Assembly: GCA_018417955.1 (NCBI GenBank)
Contig: JACTVC010000013.1
Span: 1 to 64,000, forward strand
DNA length: 64,000 nt
Direction: 5' to 3'
Source of the DNA: Laccaria trichodermophora
Lineage: Eukaryota; Basidiomycota; Agaricomycetes; Agaricales; Hydnangiaceae
Shown: one piece after another, positions 33,401-45,700 of the stretch
Numbering within the stretch: position 1 is the stretch's first letter
Layout: the number at the start of each line of letters is the position of its first letter
Made by a program: the position numbers and the translations under genes
Notes under the pieces: model-generated
The model's input: only the letters and a program-made list of their open reading frames with translations
What the model was told of the DNA's origin: nothing
Databases searched by the model: none

Positions 33401-34486
33401 GATCAAGGAACGGTGACAACTGCCCAGCAACATTCACAGGTGCCCAGCACCACCATCGATGAATGGTGATGATGGCCTGCCACGACCTCTGATGATTGAC
33501 CATCAACACCATTGACAAGTGCCCAGGGATGGCCACAAGGGCTCACCACCACCATTGATGGATGACGATGAGCACCCACAAATGTCTATGGGGCCCACCA
33601 CCAGAATTGACAAACAGCCACAAGGGCCCACCACCAGGATCGACGAATGGCTACAACTGCCCACAACCACCATAAATAAATGGCTATGACTGCAAGCACA
33701 ATTGACGAATTGCCATGAGGGCCTATTACCATGATCAATGAATGGCCACATTGTTGAAGAGGAGAGGTGGTCCTCGCTCCTTCCTTCCCACTTTTACACA
33801 GTAGGTATACCTTCCCATATAAATGTTTTTTTTTCATAGATATGTACATATACTGCCATTTACTCAAGTACAGAAGGACTTGTGAAAAAAAAAACATTCA
33901 ATGTTCAAGCCTGTGACACTGAGAAAGGCAAGGTCACATATTACAAGAACAAACAAGTTTTTGGTTTACAAACAAAAAATATTTGTATTGTTTGTAATTG
34001 TTGCCCTACCTATTAAAAAGCTCATTTAATTGTAAAATGCAGCTGGCACTCTGGCTAGATAACAGACTGGCATTTGATGTTGTGTTGTGTATGCCAGATT
34101 TTCGTTTTTGCTTCTGGTACATACTCCTTCCTCCCTCCCCCTCTCTTCCTCCCTCCCCCTCTCTTCCTCCCTCCCCCTCTCTTCCTCTCTCCCCCTTCCC
34201 TCTCCCTCCCCCCTTCCCTTCCCTTCTTGAACACCACCTCTCCCTCCCACTCCCTCCCCCCTGTAACATAGAATGTAGTAATATTAATTTATGTAGTTAT
34301 TAAATTTTCTTTTTTTTTGAAATCTAAGTGTCTTCAAGCTTAAGTTCTGGCAGTCCAGTCCAGTCCAATCCAGTCCAGTCCAGTTTTGTGTTGGGAGTCC
34401 AGTGGAGTCCAGATTTGTGAATATTGTTATAATGGTCCAGTATGTAGTGGAGTCCATGTGGATTGTGTGGGGGATGGTAAAGTATT
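30497..34486. mobile_element. Modular TIR element, copy 2 (left end lost; interrupted by an inverted 1.66-kb LTR)
   Basis: A remnant TTCCAGTGGATTCCAGTG array at 30500-30530 is followed by a module shared in reverse with 39340-39600 (aaggattcatggttttg, gtcatgtgac), an ACACCCACGCC block (30790-31290) and a pyrimidine tract (31290-31510). Then come the LTR insertion at 31741-33398, a GCCCACCACCA block (33400-33760), a second pyrimidine tract (34125-34262) and a CAGTCCAGTCC array (34350-34400). The right end is GTGGGGGATGGTAAAGTATTG-like, at about 34466-34486. No tRNA-like box pair was seen in this copy. Confidence 0.55.
31741..33398 (-). mobile_element. Solo LTR, 1.66 kb, inverted copy of 27245-28916
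   Basis: The reverse complement aligns end to end with the LTR at 27245-28916. The flanks are ACGA at 31737-31740 and 33399-33402, the same four bases as for the other copy. Divergence between copies is visible throughout and rich in CpG transitions. Confidence 0.75.
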
Positions 34487-34882
34487 GAAAAGAACCCCCA
34501 GCCCTTGAGGACTACAACTTGGATGATGACAAGGAACAGGAAGGTGATAAGGAAGAGCAGGAAGAGGAAGTTGTCACTGCAAGGGAACAAGTCATCCAAC
34601 AGCCCAGTATATGCCCTGTTTGCTATCCTAGAAAAATCTCAATCCCTTTTGGATAGCTCCACAAGCATGTTCTAATCATTGTCATCGTTGTCATCAAGAT
34701 CTGTTTTGCATTGCACAGAAACCTTACAAGGATATTATGGAGCACCATTATCTTGGTCATATGGATGTATGATGCTCTGACTGTGGAGCACTACATTGGC
34801 TTGCTGAGAAATACACATCAAGCAGCCAGTGTAATCCAAAGTTTGGAAGGTTGAGTTCATTTACCAGCATTGGAAGCCCCAC

Positions 34883-35876
34883 CTAGTGCTTGGAAGTCCA
34901 GTCCCAAGACTGAAAAAAGACTGAGACTGGACTGGACCAAGACTGCCCAAGACCAGAAATTCTGAGGACTGTCGAAGACCACAACCATGGTCCGGTCTTC
35001 AGTCTCTCACAATTTCGAAAATTTGAAGACCATGAAGACCAACAAAAGACTGGTTAACCCATCTCAACCAGAACTCATAACCAAACACAACTCATAGCCA
35101 AATACAAACCCAAATACAAACACTTCTACCACCTTCCCCATCACCATCACCACCTTTCGTGACTACTGATTTGCATCATGAGCACCTGCAATGGGCTAAA
35201 CGACCTGTTCACTCACACACCGACCACCACCTCACATGCTGGATGCTCAGCAACAACATCCATGACCACAGTGCAATGAGCACCTGCAATGTCAATGGTG
35301 CATGGAGATGACATGGCACATCAAATGGTGAGTACAGTGCATCATAAGCGCTACTCATCCCCCTATTTATCCTCACAATGCCCAGCAGCCATTGTCACAC
35401 CTGCCAACCACTGCCATGTCACTCCCTTGCCCTCTGCCACCTTTGGTGTTGACGACAACACATGATGATGGCCATGCGATGACAATGGAGATAGGTGGAT
35501 GGCAATAATGTGACATGGCAGTGACAATGGATGACCACCATGATGATGGACGACCGATAGACGATGTGAAGAATATGAGACAGGCGACAATGGACAATAA
35601 CAAGGATGCGTGAGTGCTCCCCCCATCCCCCTGCCCCTCATTGTTCACCCTTGTGTAGTACTTGTATATTTAGTAAATTACATACACATTTTCCCCATGT
35701 CAGTAGCTACGAGACTGGTTGAGACTGGTCTTTCAACCAACAAAAACTGCACTGAACTGGTTGACATCAGTTCAGTCCAGTTTTTTGAGGTTTGTCAACC
35801 TGTGAGGACTGGTCTCAGTCCCAGTCTTGTCAAATTTTGACAAAAGACTGGACTAGACTGGACTTCCAAGCACTAG
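34883..35876. mobile_element. TIR element (AGTGCTTGGAAGTCCAGTC ends), about 1 kb
   Basis: The left end AGTGCTTGGAAGTCCAGTC (34885) and its inverse GACTTCCAAGCACT (35862-35875) bracket a non-coding element. It has GACTGG/CCAGTC subterminal words in both orientations and a CAATGGACGACC-like core. It lies inside a decayed Tc1/mariner transposase region. The target duplication is ambiguous because the ends include CTAG. Confidence 0.65.
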
Positions 35877-36440
35877 CACTACTCTCTCATAGCCACAATG
35901 AGCAAGGCTGGATATCTTGCAGCCCATGTCATTCCTGGATCACTGGATTCATTCGAATTCTTTGACTTTATTGTTGAAGATGTGGCATGTTTCCATTCAT
36001 CTAGTACTGACACCTGTCTATGGCTAACAGTCAGAATTTGACATGCTTCAGGTTCCCATCATGAAGCCTTTTCCAGAAGAACACAGCATGGGGGTGATGG
36101 GCAACTGTCACATTCACCATACAGATGCTCTACTGGAAGTGCTCAATGCATCATGTATGCTTTCTCAATGCCCATCTATCTTTTATTCCATCCACTCGTG
36201 ACTTACCTCTTCTGAACTGGTAGATATCATGCTCTTGTACCTTCCACCATATTCTCCAGACTTGAGTCCTATAGAAGAGTCATTCAGTACCTGGAAAGCC
36301 CACCTATGAAGGTCAGGATCGATGCTCAATGACAAAAGACCTGATTTTTACTTTACTTGACTCAATTGGGTGCATAACAGCAGAAATGGCGGTTCACTGG
36401 TTTCATCACACAGGGTATATTGTTGTTGATGCAGAATAAA
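35873..36440 (+). pseudogene. Tc1/mariner-type transposase relic
   Basis: Readable pieces are HYSLIATMSKAGYLAAHV, GSLDSFEFFDFI, then GNCHIHHTDALLEVL, a likely 69-bp intron (GTATGC donor near 36155, CTGGTAG acceptor near 36225), and [19 protein letters not shown]. The last block is the characteristic PYSPDLxPIE box that carries the final acidic residue of the DD[E/D] triad. The usual Asp of the DNCxIHH motif is Gly (GGC), and stops and frame changes occur, so the protein is dead. The N-terminal part is separated by the TIR element at 34883-35876. Confidence 0.75.
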
Positions 36441-36494
36441 CTTATAGACAATCAATTTTGGACTTGTACAATGATGTATGTTACAGTAGACTTC

Positions 36495-37450
36495 TCAAAC
36501 CACTGACTTTTCATGTGCTTTTGATTCTCTCCCAGTCCTTCCACTTGCCAAGCTGAATGTCATGTATGAACTCTTGATTTTTAGCTTTGAAGCACGCCCA
36601 CGATAATGCTGCAAATCCACCAAAAACTCTCCAGTCATCAGGCCCAAGACTGTCAAGATCATCTCCAGGGCAGAATTCCATTTTCTCGAGACATTCTCTG
36701 TCTTTAGGGTTGACACAATAGCAAGTGCAAAATTGATTTAAAGAAATGTTAGGAATAGTAACCAAATCAGCCATAGGTACAGCAGGTGCGAGAGCAATTG
36801 TCAATGAAGCAGGTGCAGCAGGTATGGCTGTGGGAGCCTCTAGTGCAGCCGGCTTAGGACCCATCACTGCTTGCTGCTGCTGGAGCATGCCAACAAGTAA
36901 GAGTTCAATCAGGTTCGATGTATTGGTGGCTGGCGTGGGAGCAGGAGCTACAGCAGCTGGAGGCGCAGCAAGAGCAAGAGTGGGTATAGCTTCATTAGTA
37001 TTCTTGGCATTCGGGGCTGTAATGCAGGCTGACTTGTCGAAATACTTTGATTCAGGAGGACAGTCCAGTGTTGCAGTGTTCCGAACCTAAGTTTTTGTTA
37101 GTTTGCTAAATAACTTCGAAAACAAGGAATCAAACAATGTGTGTAGCCCAAATGTTGAGCTGAACATGTGTTAGATCCCAGGACTACCTGGTTGACAAAT
37201 CCGTAAAGACATGCTTTCCTGGAAAGCATGGGTGATTGCCAATTGGATACTTTTCTTCCAGCTGCCTGACTGTTGGGCCCACCACTTGATTGAAATGGCT
37301 CTAGAAGAAAGCCATGAAAATTAGGTAGAGAGAAAGTGAAGGTACATACATGTTGCTGAGCAATGGAGTCCCCAGTCAAGCAGGCTTCCAGTTCAGCATA
37401 GTCAAAGCCAGTCTCTGGGCGCTTTGCTGAATTGTCAGTATCCCAGTGCT
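36495..37450 (-). pseudogene. Fragment of an unrecognised spliced gene
   Basis: Three or four minus-strand exons are readable: about 37440-37352 (TGFDYAELEACLTGD), about 37303-37196 (SHFNQVVGPTVRQLEEKYPI, HPCFPGKHVF) and 37086-36511 (YFDKSACITAPNAKNTNEA, an Ala/Pro-rich linker, CTCYCVNPKDRECLEKM, DDLDSLGPDDWRVFGGF). The introns have GT-AG ends (GTATGT near 37351, acceptor TTCTAG; GTAGTC near 37195, acceptor CTTAG). The end at 36511 is intact. The 5' side is cut by the LTR fragment at 37494. I cannot name the family; it resembles TE-associated hypothetical proteins of mushrooms. Confidence 0.4.
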
Positions 37451-37493
37451 GCAAAGAATGGAGTCAGCAGGTCATAAAACAGCACAGTGGCCC

Positions 37494-37773
37494 TGTGATA
37501 TAGGATTGGAAGGGAATGCCCAGAGGCCATAGTCAAACAGTGGTATATAGCTAGATTTGGATATCTTACATAAATTATTGATCTTTTGTCTTGAACCACC
37601 ACCTTGTCAGCAGTCTTGCCATCCTCTTGCACTACATGTAGTGCTTTGTATATCTGTACTTCCTACAGTATGCATAATCATGTTGGGCCAGCTGAGTATC
37701 TTGTAACTGCTCATTGCTCACTTATGGGTGTTGATCCCAGATCCACCCATTCTTGCCTCCTCTTTCCCTCTTG
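37494..37773 (+). mobile_element. Truncated 319-bp-family LTR
   Basis: It is collinear with 30173-30450 (TGTGATATAGGATTGG, then GCCCAGAGGCCATAG) but lacks the final 45 bp ending in TTCACA. It abuts the gene fragment at 36495-37450 on one side and a purine-rich modular element on the other. Confidence 0.85.
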
Positions 37774-37789
37774 GCATCAAGCAGAATAA

Positions 37790-40680
37790 TTTTTTTAACT
37801 CCAACCTTATCCTGATGACTTGGTACTCATATTTCCTTATAAAATTTGCATGTAGAATTCATAGATTGAGTTGTAATGTATTTGAAATGTATTACTACAC
37901 ACACTACAGAGTTTATCTTAAAGGGAGGGGGGAGGGGAAGGACAAGGTGAGAGTGTATTTATATTTTGGGAAGAACAAGGAAGGGGGAAGAACAAGGGAG
38001 GAAGGGGGAAGGACAAGAAAGAGGGAAGGAAGGAAGGGGGAGGGACAAGGAAGGGGGAGGGGGGAAAGGGGGGAGGGAATAGTGGAGCAAGGGGGAAGGG
38101 GCAATACTTTACCATCCCCCATGCAATCCACATGGACTCCACTGGATTCCACTGGCTTCCACTGGCTTCCACTGGACTCCACTGGACTCCACTATATACT
38201 GGACCATTATAACAATATTCACAAATCTGGACTCCACTGGACTCCCAACACAAAACTGGACTGGACTGGACTGGACTGGACAAACTGGACTCCACTGGAC
38301 TTTCCCAACACAAAACTGGACTGGACTGGACTGCAAATCACAAATCTGGACTCCACTGGACTCTCCCAACACAAAACTGGACTGGACTGGACTGCCACAG
38401 ACCTATGTTAATTCAGAATTCCTGAACTTAGATCTCAAAACAAAAAATAAAATTGAAATATATTAATTAATTAAATTAATTAAATTTACTAGATTCTATG
38501 TTACAGAGAGGGGGAGGGAGAAGAAGGAAAAGAAAGGGGAGAGGGAAGAAGGGGGAAGGGAGGAATGGAGGGGGAGGGAGTGGTGTCAGGAAGGGAAAGG
38601 GAGGGGGGAGGGAGCAAGGAAGGGGGAAGGGAAAGGGAGGGGGGAAGAGAGGAATGGAGGGGGAGGGAGCAAGGAAAGGGGGAGGGGGGAAAGGGGGGAG
38701 GCAGAGGGAGTGGTGAAGAGAGGAGGTAGTGATGGGGGGAGAGAGTGGAGGGGAGGGGGTGGTGCTGCTGGGCCCTTGTCGCCGTTCCGCATTGGCGGTG
38801 GTGGGCACTGTCGCATATCATCATGCTCGCGTGTTGTTGTTGTTGTCGTGCATTGTTGTTGTCGTGTGTCGTTGTTGTTGTCGCGTGCCGCTGCTGGTCC
38901 CTCATCGCCGTTCCACGTTGGCATTGGCGGTGGTGGGCGCTCGTTTGTCGTTGTCGCATGTCGTTTGTCGTTGTCGCGTATTGTCGTGCTCGCGTGTCAT
39001 CATCGTCGTGTGTCGTTGTCGTCGTTGTCGCATTGTCGTTGTCGCATGTTGTCGTGCTCGCGTGTCATCATCGTCGTCATTCTCGCACGTCCTCGTCCTC
39101 GTCATCCTCGCATGTCATTGTCGCATGCCACTGGCACCTGTCGTGGTGAGAACTGGGCATTGGGGTGGTGGGCATATGTACCCTTGGCCCATGACGTTGC
39201 CACGTCATGGGTGTTGTCCCTCGTTCTTGGCCCGTCATTCCGCGTTGGCGTGGGTGTTGTTGGTGTGGGCGTGGGTGTTGTTGGCGTGGGCATGGGCGTT
39301 GTTGGCATGGGCAGCGTTGGCGTTGGCGGTGTTAGAGGACAGTGGTGGTGGTGGAAGGGAAAGGATGGTCACAGATGTGTGACCATGCCGCAAACATGAT
39401 ACGTGACAATATGGCACGCCCTCAAGTAGTCACATGACCTCACCCCGCAGACTGACCAAAATCATGAATCCTTATTGCAGCTATCACTACCTATACTAAT
39501 ATGTATATCATTACCTTTCTATTCATTGATCAATAGAATTATAAGTTTGTATAGTCCATTTCACTTTTTTTGTAGTATTCATAATTAATAATAATAAGTA
39601 ATAAGCAATAATGCACTGGAATCACTGGACTCCACTGGACTCCAGTGGATTCTGACTGGACTCATAGTCCACTGGACTGGGACTGGACTCAGGAAAGTGG
39701 CTTGTAGTCCAGTGAGAGTCCAGTGGACTGGACTGGACTGGACTGGACTTGAGTCCAGTGGACTGGGAATTGTGCAAGCCAATTTGGCCTGACAAATGGG
39801 CCACTGGAATTCACTGGACTCCACTGGACTCCACTGGAGTCCATATGGATTACGTGGGGGATGGTAAAGACCTCGGGAAGGGGGGAGGGAATAGTGGAGC
39901 AAGGGGGAAGGGAGCAAGGGGGAGGGACAAGGAAAGGGGGAAGGAGAAAGGGAGGGAGGGAATGGTGGAGGAGAGAGGGAGTGTGGCTTGGACCTAGGCC
40001 ATCGTCATCTCACGTTGGTGTCCCATCATTGTGTTGCAGTTCATTGTCGCCTCCTTGTCCTGTGTTTCATCATGTGTCTGCATTTTCGTGTTATTCATGG
40101 GTGTTGCCGTCACCGTTGTTGTGGGTGTTGTTGTTGTGGGCATTGTTGTTGCCATCGTCATGGGCATTGTTGTTGCCATCATCGTGGGCACTGCTTGCTG
40201 TTGGGGGTGGTGTTGGCATGTACATGGTGGTTTTGGTAGGCGGTGTGGTGCCATCATGTGTCATGTGGGTGGTGCATGTTTTTCAGTAGGTGGCGCATGT
40301 TTTTCGGTGGGTGCTTGTGTTTTTTGGTGGGCGGTGGGGTGTTTTCGTGGGTGGAGTATGGTTCTCGTTGGCGCTGGTGGTGTACGTGGGTGGTGGGTGT
40401 TGTTTTGTGTCTGTTGGGTGTTGTTTTGTGTCCAGGGGTGTTGTTTTCATGGGTGTTGGGTGTTTTCGTGGGTTCTGGTGCTCGTTGTTTCATGACGTGG
40501 TGTTGCTGTGTTGTTGTTGAATGGTGTTGTGGTCAATTTTGGTGGTCATTGTGGCCATGGGTAATTGATGAGTGACGTGGGTGGTGGTGGCTATGGGTGA
40601 CAGCGATGGCATGGCATTGGTGGTGGTGATGAGCATGGTGGTGGTGGTAGTGGAAGGAGAGAGTATGTTTGGTGAGCATT
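37790..40680. mobile_element. Modular element, copy 3, interrupted by copy 4
   Basis: Purine tracts at 37918-38101 and 39876-39975 flank the nested copy at 38102-39875. The right part continues into a GTTGTTGTGGGC-rich block (39990-40680), the reverse complement of the CAACGAC-type block of other copies. No TIR could be fixed at either outer end. The purine flanks on the two sides share a stretch of about 35 bp (gggagggaatagtggagc), so the original duplication is hard to define. Confidence 0.5.
38102..39875 (-). mobile_element. Modular TIR element, copy 4 (1.77 kb)
   Basis: The left end CAATACTTTACCATCCCCCA at 38102 faces its inverse GGGGGATGGTAAAGACCTC at about 39857-39875. Inside come a GGACTCCACTGG/ACTGGACTGGACTGG array (38125-38395), an AT spacer, a purine tract (38505-38750), a GTCGTTGTTGTCGC block (38780-39340), a module shared with 30550-30790, and a second TCCAGTGGACT array (39610-39840). 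The flanks GGAAGGGG (38094-38101 and 39876-39883) fit an 8-bp duplication but lie in low-complexity sequence. Confidence 0.7.
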
Positions 40681-40710
40681 GTTTGTTATTCATTGAAAAT
40701 AAATAAACTA

Positions 40711-41114
40711 TACAGTCATCCACCAGCTAGTGTTACATTAAAAATTGAAAGTTCACTTAAAACATGATGTGGATACATTTTCACTTAAAAATTATACATT
40801 CAATCTTGATGATCTACATTCTTTGCATCCTCCAAATTTCAGAGCTCTCAGGTTTGTTTCTGTTGAGTAATTCTGAAAGTACAGGTGTAACATTCAGTGG
40901 TGGGAGGTTTTCTGCTAAGTACCTCATTTTAAACAAATCACTGCATATTTAATACTCATCCTGTGCACACAAAACCTGATGTGAGGAGAGACCATATGTA
41001 GGAGCTTCAGATAGAATTTGTTTCAAGAGAGTATGTTGAATATTGCAAAAGTTATTTAAGGAACAAAAGTGTAACATTCAGTGGTGGTGTAACACAGGCT
41101 GGTGGATGACTGTA
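40711..41114. mobile_element. MITE with TACAGTCATCCACC ends, 404 bp
   Basis: The left end TACAGTCATCCACCAGC and its inverse at 41098-41114 are perfect over 17 bp, and similarity continues through TGTGTTACA. TA at both ends fits a Tc1/mariner-type duplication. A related copy is at 61597-62012. Non-coding. Confidence 0.85.
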
Positions 41115-41139
41115 ATACATAACAAATAAACAAAATAAA

Positions 41140-41325
41140 CAGGATTTCCATTCCTGCCCAGGGAAGACCATTCCTGCCCATTCCAGGGAAGACCATTCCG
41201 GTGTAAATTCTGGAATGATCAGATTCCACCAGAATGAGAAAACACAGGAATGACAAATTTAGCAGGGCTTACTGCTAAATTTCATTCCACCGGAATGACT
41301 GGAATCCTGCAGGAATAGGGGGCAC
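41140..41325. mobile_element. Small CATTCCTGC foldback repeat
   Basis: The words CCATTCCTGCCCA, GGAATGATC, CATTCCACCGGAATG and GGAATCCTGCAGGAATAG form imperfect inverted arms over about 180 bp. It abuts the readable start of element B coding sequence at about 41335. It is probably a non-autonomous element; the ends are uncertain. Confidence 0.45.
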
Positions 41326-41334
41326 TGCTAAGAC

Positions 41335-41611
41335 CTCGACAAACCCAAGGATGAGGAACAATTCATCAGAATGACAGCTTCAGCTGAAGCACTGAAGACC
41401 ACAATCATGGGAACCTCAAAGGCTCAAGACTTAGCTTCAGCCTCCAACCCCAAAGTGGATAACCCTGGGCATAATGACCATTTCAAAGAAAATGAGCCCT
41501 GGGGCCCTAAGACTACAGCTGTACCTGAAGGCCCAGTCAGTGGGGACATAGATAAGCTTGTTAACCTGGGTCCAGATATACCTGAGGAATACCATGATTG
41601 TTTAACCAAGG
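41335..41611 (+). pseudogene. Element B, region upstream of RT
   Basis: An open frame with SGDIDKLVNLGPDIPEEYHD, typical of the linker just before the RT in chromoviral polyproteins. It ends at the AAGG target site of element A and continues in the same frame at 52859 once element A and one AAGG copy are disregarded. Confidence 0.75.
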
Positions 41612-42526
41612 TGTGGAAGAACAAAAGTTCGACAGTGAGAAACGGATAACTGGTCGTCTACCAAAATAAAGAGGGGAGAAAAAGGAACAAAGGAACAGCA
41701 AAAAAGGCACTTAGCGTCTAAGCGTGTGAGTACACGTTCAGGCGCGTATTGTGTAAACTTCTTGTAGACGGTGGCATGGGAGTGTATGGCAAGTAAAAGA
41801 GAATCTTGAAGTCTTTCAAGGTCGTTGTACTTGTGAGCACTTGAAAATCTTGAAATCTTAGGGAGAGAAAGTACTTGGAGGGAAAAAGATAAAGCTCCAT
41901 TCACGAGGTGGGAGGACACCTTAAATACAAAAACAACAATCACAAGGCATCTGCACATACTCGCGTGCTGCCTGTCCAAAAAAGTTATAAAGAAAAGAAG
42001 ACTTCGAAAGGGTAAAAGTAAAAATAGTTTTTGACGCATCCTGTCAAGTCCTTCCACTGAACCGTTGGACTGGGAATAACTTGGGGAGCTAATCGACGCT
42101 GAGAGAGGCCTATTTACGAACGCGACCGCCCCCTCAGTGCGGACTTCACAGCCATCGACACTTCAACCCTACCGTCCAGTCCTAAGGCTCAACATTGAAC
42201 TCAAGAGAATTTGTCGTAAGTAAACAAATTAAAAATAAATGAAAAGAAGAAAAATAAAATCAGGGTGTACAAAGAAGAGAATTCTAAGCTGATCTTCTGT
42301 AGATTGCAGATTAGCTGATGATGATGTCATTGTTCCCAGAGAGTCACTCTTCGACGTGTACGAGCGCACAACAAAAAGAATTGATTTTGAATGTTTGAAC
42401 TTCTTCTTTATAACCTATAAAAGTAAAAGAGACAATAAAAATAAAAATAAAACCGTCAAAACCAATGCGCGTAAAGAATAAGAACATAACAGAAGTGCCA
42501 TGAGTGAACCACTCTGCACTTCCACA
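41612..42526 (-). repeat. Element A 3' LTR
   Basis: This is the terminal repeat of element A, 915 bp, starting TGTGGAAG and ending CTTCCACA. It differs from the 5' LTR by about two dozen substitutions, mostly at CpG sites, and by a 15-bp purine-rich insertion present only in the other copy (near 51990). Confidence 0.93.
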
Positions 42527-42724
42527 AATAAGGAGAAAATTTAAAACGATGCCCCCGTCGTTTTGGGATCTGGTTCAACAGAGAATGAAAAAAAAAAAGA
42601 AAACTCAGCGCAAAGGGAGAGCAGCAAGAGCCCAAGTCTTGAGGTCGCAAATATTTGACTTTTCAAGTAGAGTTTCATGAATGTGACCTGGAAAAATGGA
42701 CGAAGAAGCGGTGTAGTGAATATA

Positions 42725-45700
42725 TCAGACGGGGTTGAGGTCGTTTGGTTCAAATTTGACAATGGAAGGGTGATAACGGCTATGGAGGTGGTCCGACGTA
42801 AATGCAGAAGGAGTGATTGTTGGAAGATAGACTAGAGAGCAGTTGTCTGGGAGAGACGATTCTCCAATCTTCACTGAAACTGGATATGGTGGGGTTACCA
42901 GGAGATCTTGATTAAGCGTCCCAATGACTGTGGCAGCGTGTGCTGACAATGACGAAACCGCAGCGGCATGTAAGGCGAATTCTGCTTGTTGAACACTGCG
43001 AACTGTCTGGTGGTCTTCATGATAATAGAAAATCTTCAAACAGTTAGCCGCAACTGATCCTCGCATCACAGTACCATCCAACTCTCATAATTGATACATC
43101 GTGTCGCGCAACTGATGGTGAACGATGTATGGACCGGTCCACCTCAATGCGCCTTTGTTTCCCATCTGAGTGTCCAACCAAGTCTCATGTAGAAGAACCC
43201 ACGTCCCCAAAACAAAAGTCCCAGAAGACAGATAATGTGCATGCTTACGATTAAAATCATCAACAGCCCGTTGACGAACTTTCTTCTGCTGTTCCATTGC
43301 CAGAACAAGCTTCTTGTCCCATCGAAGGATCTGTTGCATTCACAGTGCTAGAAGATCTTCAGTGGAGGTGATGCTATGCCAATCAAGAGAGTCCCAGGTT
43401 TTATCTGCGAAGTCAAAGGCGAAGAACGGGTGACGGCCATACAATAGGAAATAAGGAGGATACCCAGTGACTTGAGAAGTCGAGCAACACATAGCCCAAA
43501 GACCAGCGTGTACGTATAGTGGCCAACGAGAAGCGTCCTTTCTGCAAGCCCTAAAAATCGAATTTACCAATGTCTGATGAGAGCGTTCTGAATGGCCGTT
43601 CCCCTCTGGATGATACGGAGACGACACGATGGCAACGATGCCATATTGTTTGAACAGGATCTCGACTGTGCCTTTGAATTCTGAGCCACTGTCAATAAGG
43701 CAGAGCAGGATACACCCGAATCCACAGTACACTTCTTCATACAAGAACTTCGCCCAAGATTCAGAGCTTGCCCGCCAAACTGCTCAAGCCTCTACCCACG
43801 AAATAGAAGGGTCAGTAGCCTGCAACAAATACTTCATACCGCCGAAACCATCAGGCATGTGCACAGTGTCCAAGTCGAATCTTCGAAGAATCCCAGAGTT
43901 CCAGGTGGGACTAAAAGCGACGATAGGCCAAGTTTTCGATCGTAGTTGACAAACATTGCAGGAGTGGACGAAATAGGCGATTTGGTTGTACATATCCGGC
44001 CAGAAGAAACGTTCTGAAAGGGTCTTGTATGTTGCGTCGCACCCTCGATGACCTACATCATTGTGCGCCTTGGCTATTAAGGCTGAGTGGCGGTCAACGT
44101 CAAGGACAACTAAACGAGGAATCTTCCCTTTGGGCTCGATTTTCCACAAGTGATCCCTGTCATGAAGAAAAAAGTTCTTTGTCTTCCAAATAAATGATTT
44201 CCATTCCCCGGCGTTCTCACAGCGTGAAGGCATAACGTCTGTCTCGAGGTATGTAACAATTTCCTGCCACATTTCGGGTGAGTCTTTGTCTTTAACACCA
44301 AAGGAATGCGTGGCGCATGTAACATCTGTGAGAGGGGGCACTTCTTCATAGTTCATCCTGTTGTCCGTTCGAAGTGTTGGGTCCGGAATTCCTGGTAGAG
44401 CTGATTGGTCCGTCAATGATGGTGGAGACGCACCTTCTTTTAACATGGACATATAGGCTCGAGGGTACTGTTGGACTTCGATTGCAAAAGTTTCCCCTCC
44501 TAACGTACACTCCACCATAGTAGGGACCCAGATTCTTTGATACTCGAATTCCGATCCTGTGTATGAAAAGTCATCAGCTACAGAAAGGAGAGAATACTTA
44601 ACAAGCGATCCATCTCAAGTATCCTTCTCTGAAGGGTTGTAACGAGCTTGCCTAATTCTTTGAAGTTCCTCAGCCCAAGGAGGCATCAGGTCCACAACAT
44701 TGAGAATCGAAAGGTCGTCCGTGACGGACGTAGTGCGAAACGAAGCATACGGTGTGTGAGGAGTCTTTCGCATCGTCAATAAGAGGTCTTGAAAGAAACT
44801 CTTGTCAAGGCATGTTGGCCGGAAAGCGTGAAGCGATTGGGAAGATAAAAAATTAGCAAGCGTCGCGAAAGAAAGAGGGGATTCGACTTGAGCTGAACCA
44901 ATAAATTTATCTAGAAAGTCCTTGGCGTCCTCATCCTCTGAGTCCTTGGGAGTACGCTTCTGTTGGGATAAGCCATCAACTGCTGCGTGAGATTGGGCAG
45001 GAACATGGTGCATTTCATAGTCAAAAAGAGTGATATAAGAAATCCAGCGGGTCATGGGCGCATTTGGAAGGTCTGGCTGCTTCACCATTTCGATCAGAAA
45101 CTTTGCATTGATGTTGATCCAAAAATGGATTCCCCAGATCCTGTGTTGAAGGTCTTTAACTGCTCTAAAAATGCCATAAAGTTCTAGTTTAGGTTGAGAG
45201 TAACGCGATTCAGTGTCGTTGAAAGTGCAAGAACCAAATATCACCAGGTGTTTCTCTTTTTCCACCATCTGGAATAGAATCCATCCCGTTCCATTTTGAC
45301 AAGAATCGACTGCAACGATGACGAGTCCATGTTCTGAAGCCCACGGTAGTGAATCTTGACGTGAAAGAAGTTTTGCTGCTTCGTAATCTAACTTAACGAG
45401 GACAGGCACTGTCGAAACCAGACATTTGAGTTTGTTCTGGGCGTCTTCTGCTTCTTTTGAGAAGAAAAACTGTTGTTGGACTGCAATTTTCGTGAGGAGC
45501 GTCAGCGGCTTAGCAATGAGGGAAAAACCGCGTATCCATTTTCTCCTGACACCTGCAGTACCCAGAAATGAACAAACATCCGTAATGCTCGTCAAAGGTC
45601 CCCAATTTAAAATCTTCGTGACCAAACCGTGTTCTAGATGCCATCCTTCTTTTGACACGATAGTCCCAACAATATGTAGACGTGGAGTTGCGAGAACCAT

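Noticed and set aside
30497..34486. Precise 8-bp target duplication for copy 2, and for copy 1 at 26452-30130
   Set aside because: I compared the flanks and found no convincing match, so neither pair of ends can be claimed as one insertion.
38501..39399. Overlapping ORFs of 110-230 codons around 38.5-39.4 kb
   Set aside because: Same reason: simple-sequence readings of the GTCGTTG block and purine tract inside modular element copy 4.
41612..42526. Two ORFs in the element A LTRs (151 and 155 codons, near identical)
   Set aside because: They lie wholly inside the LTRs, contain no domain, and are duplicated only because the LTR is duplicated.
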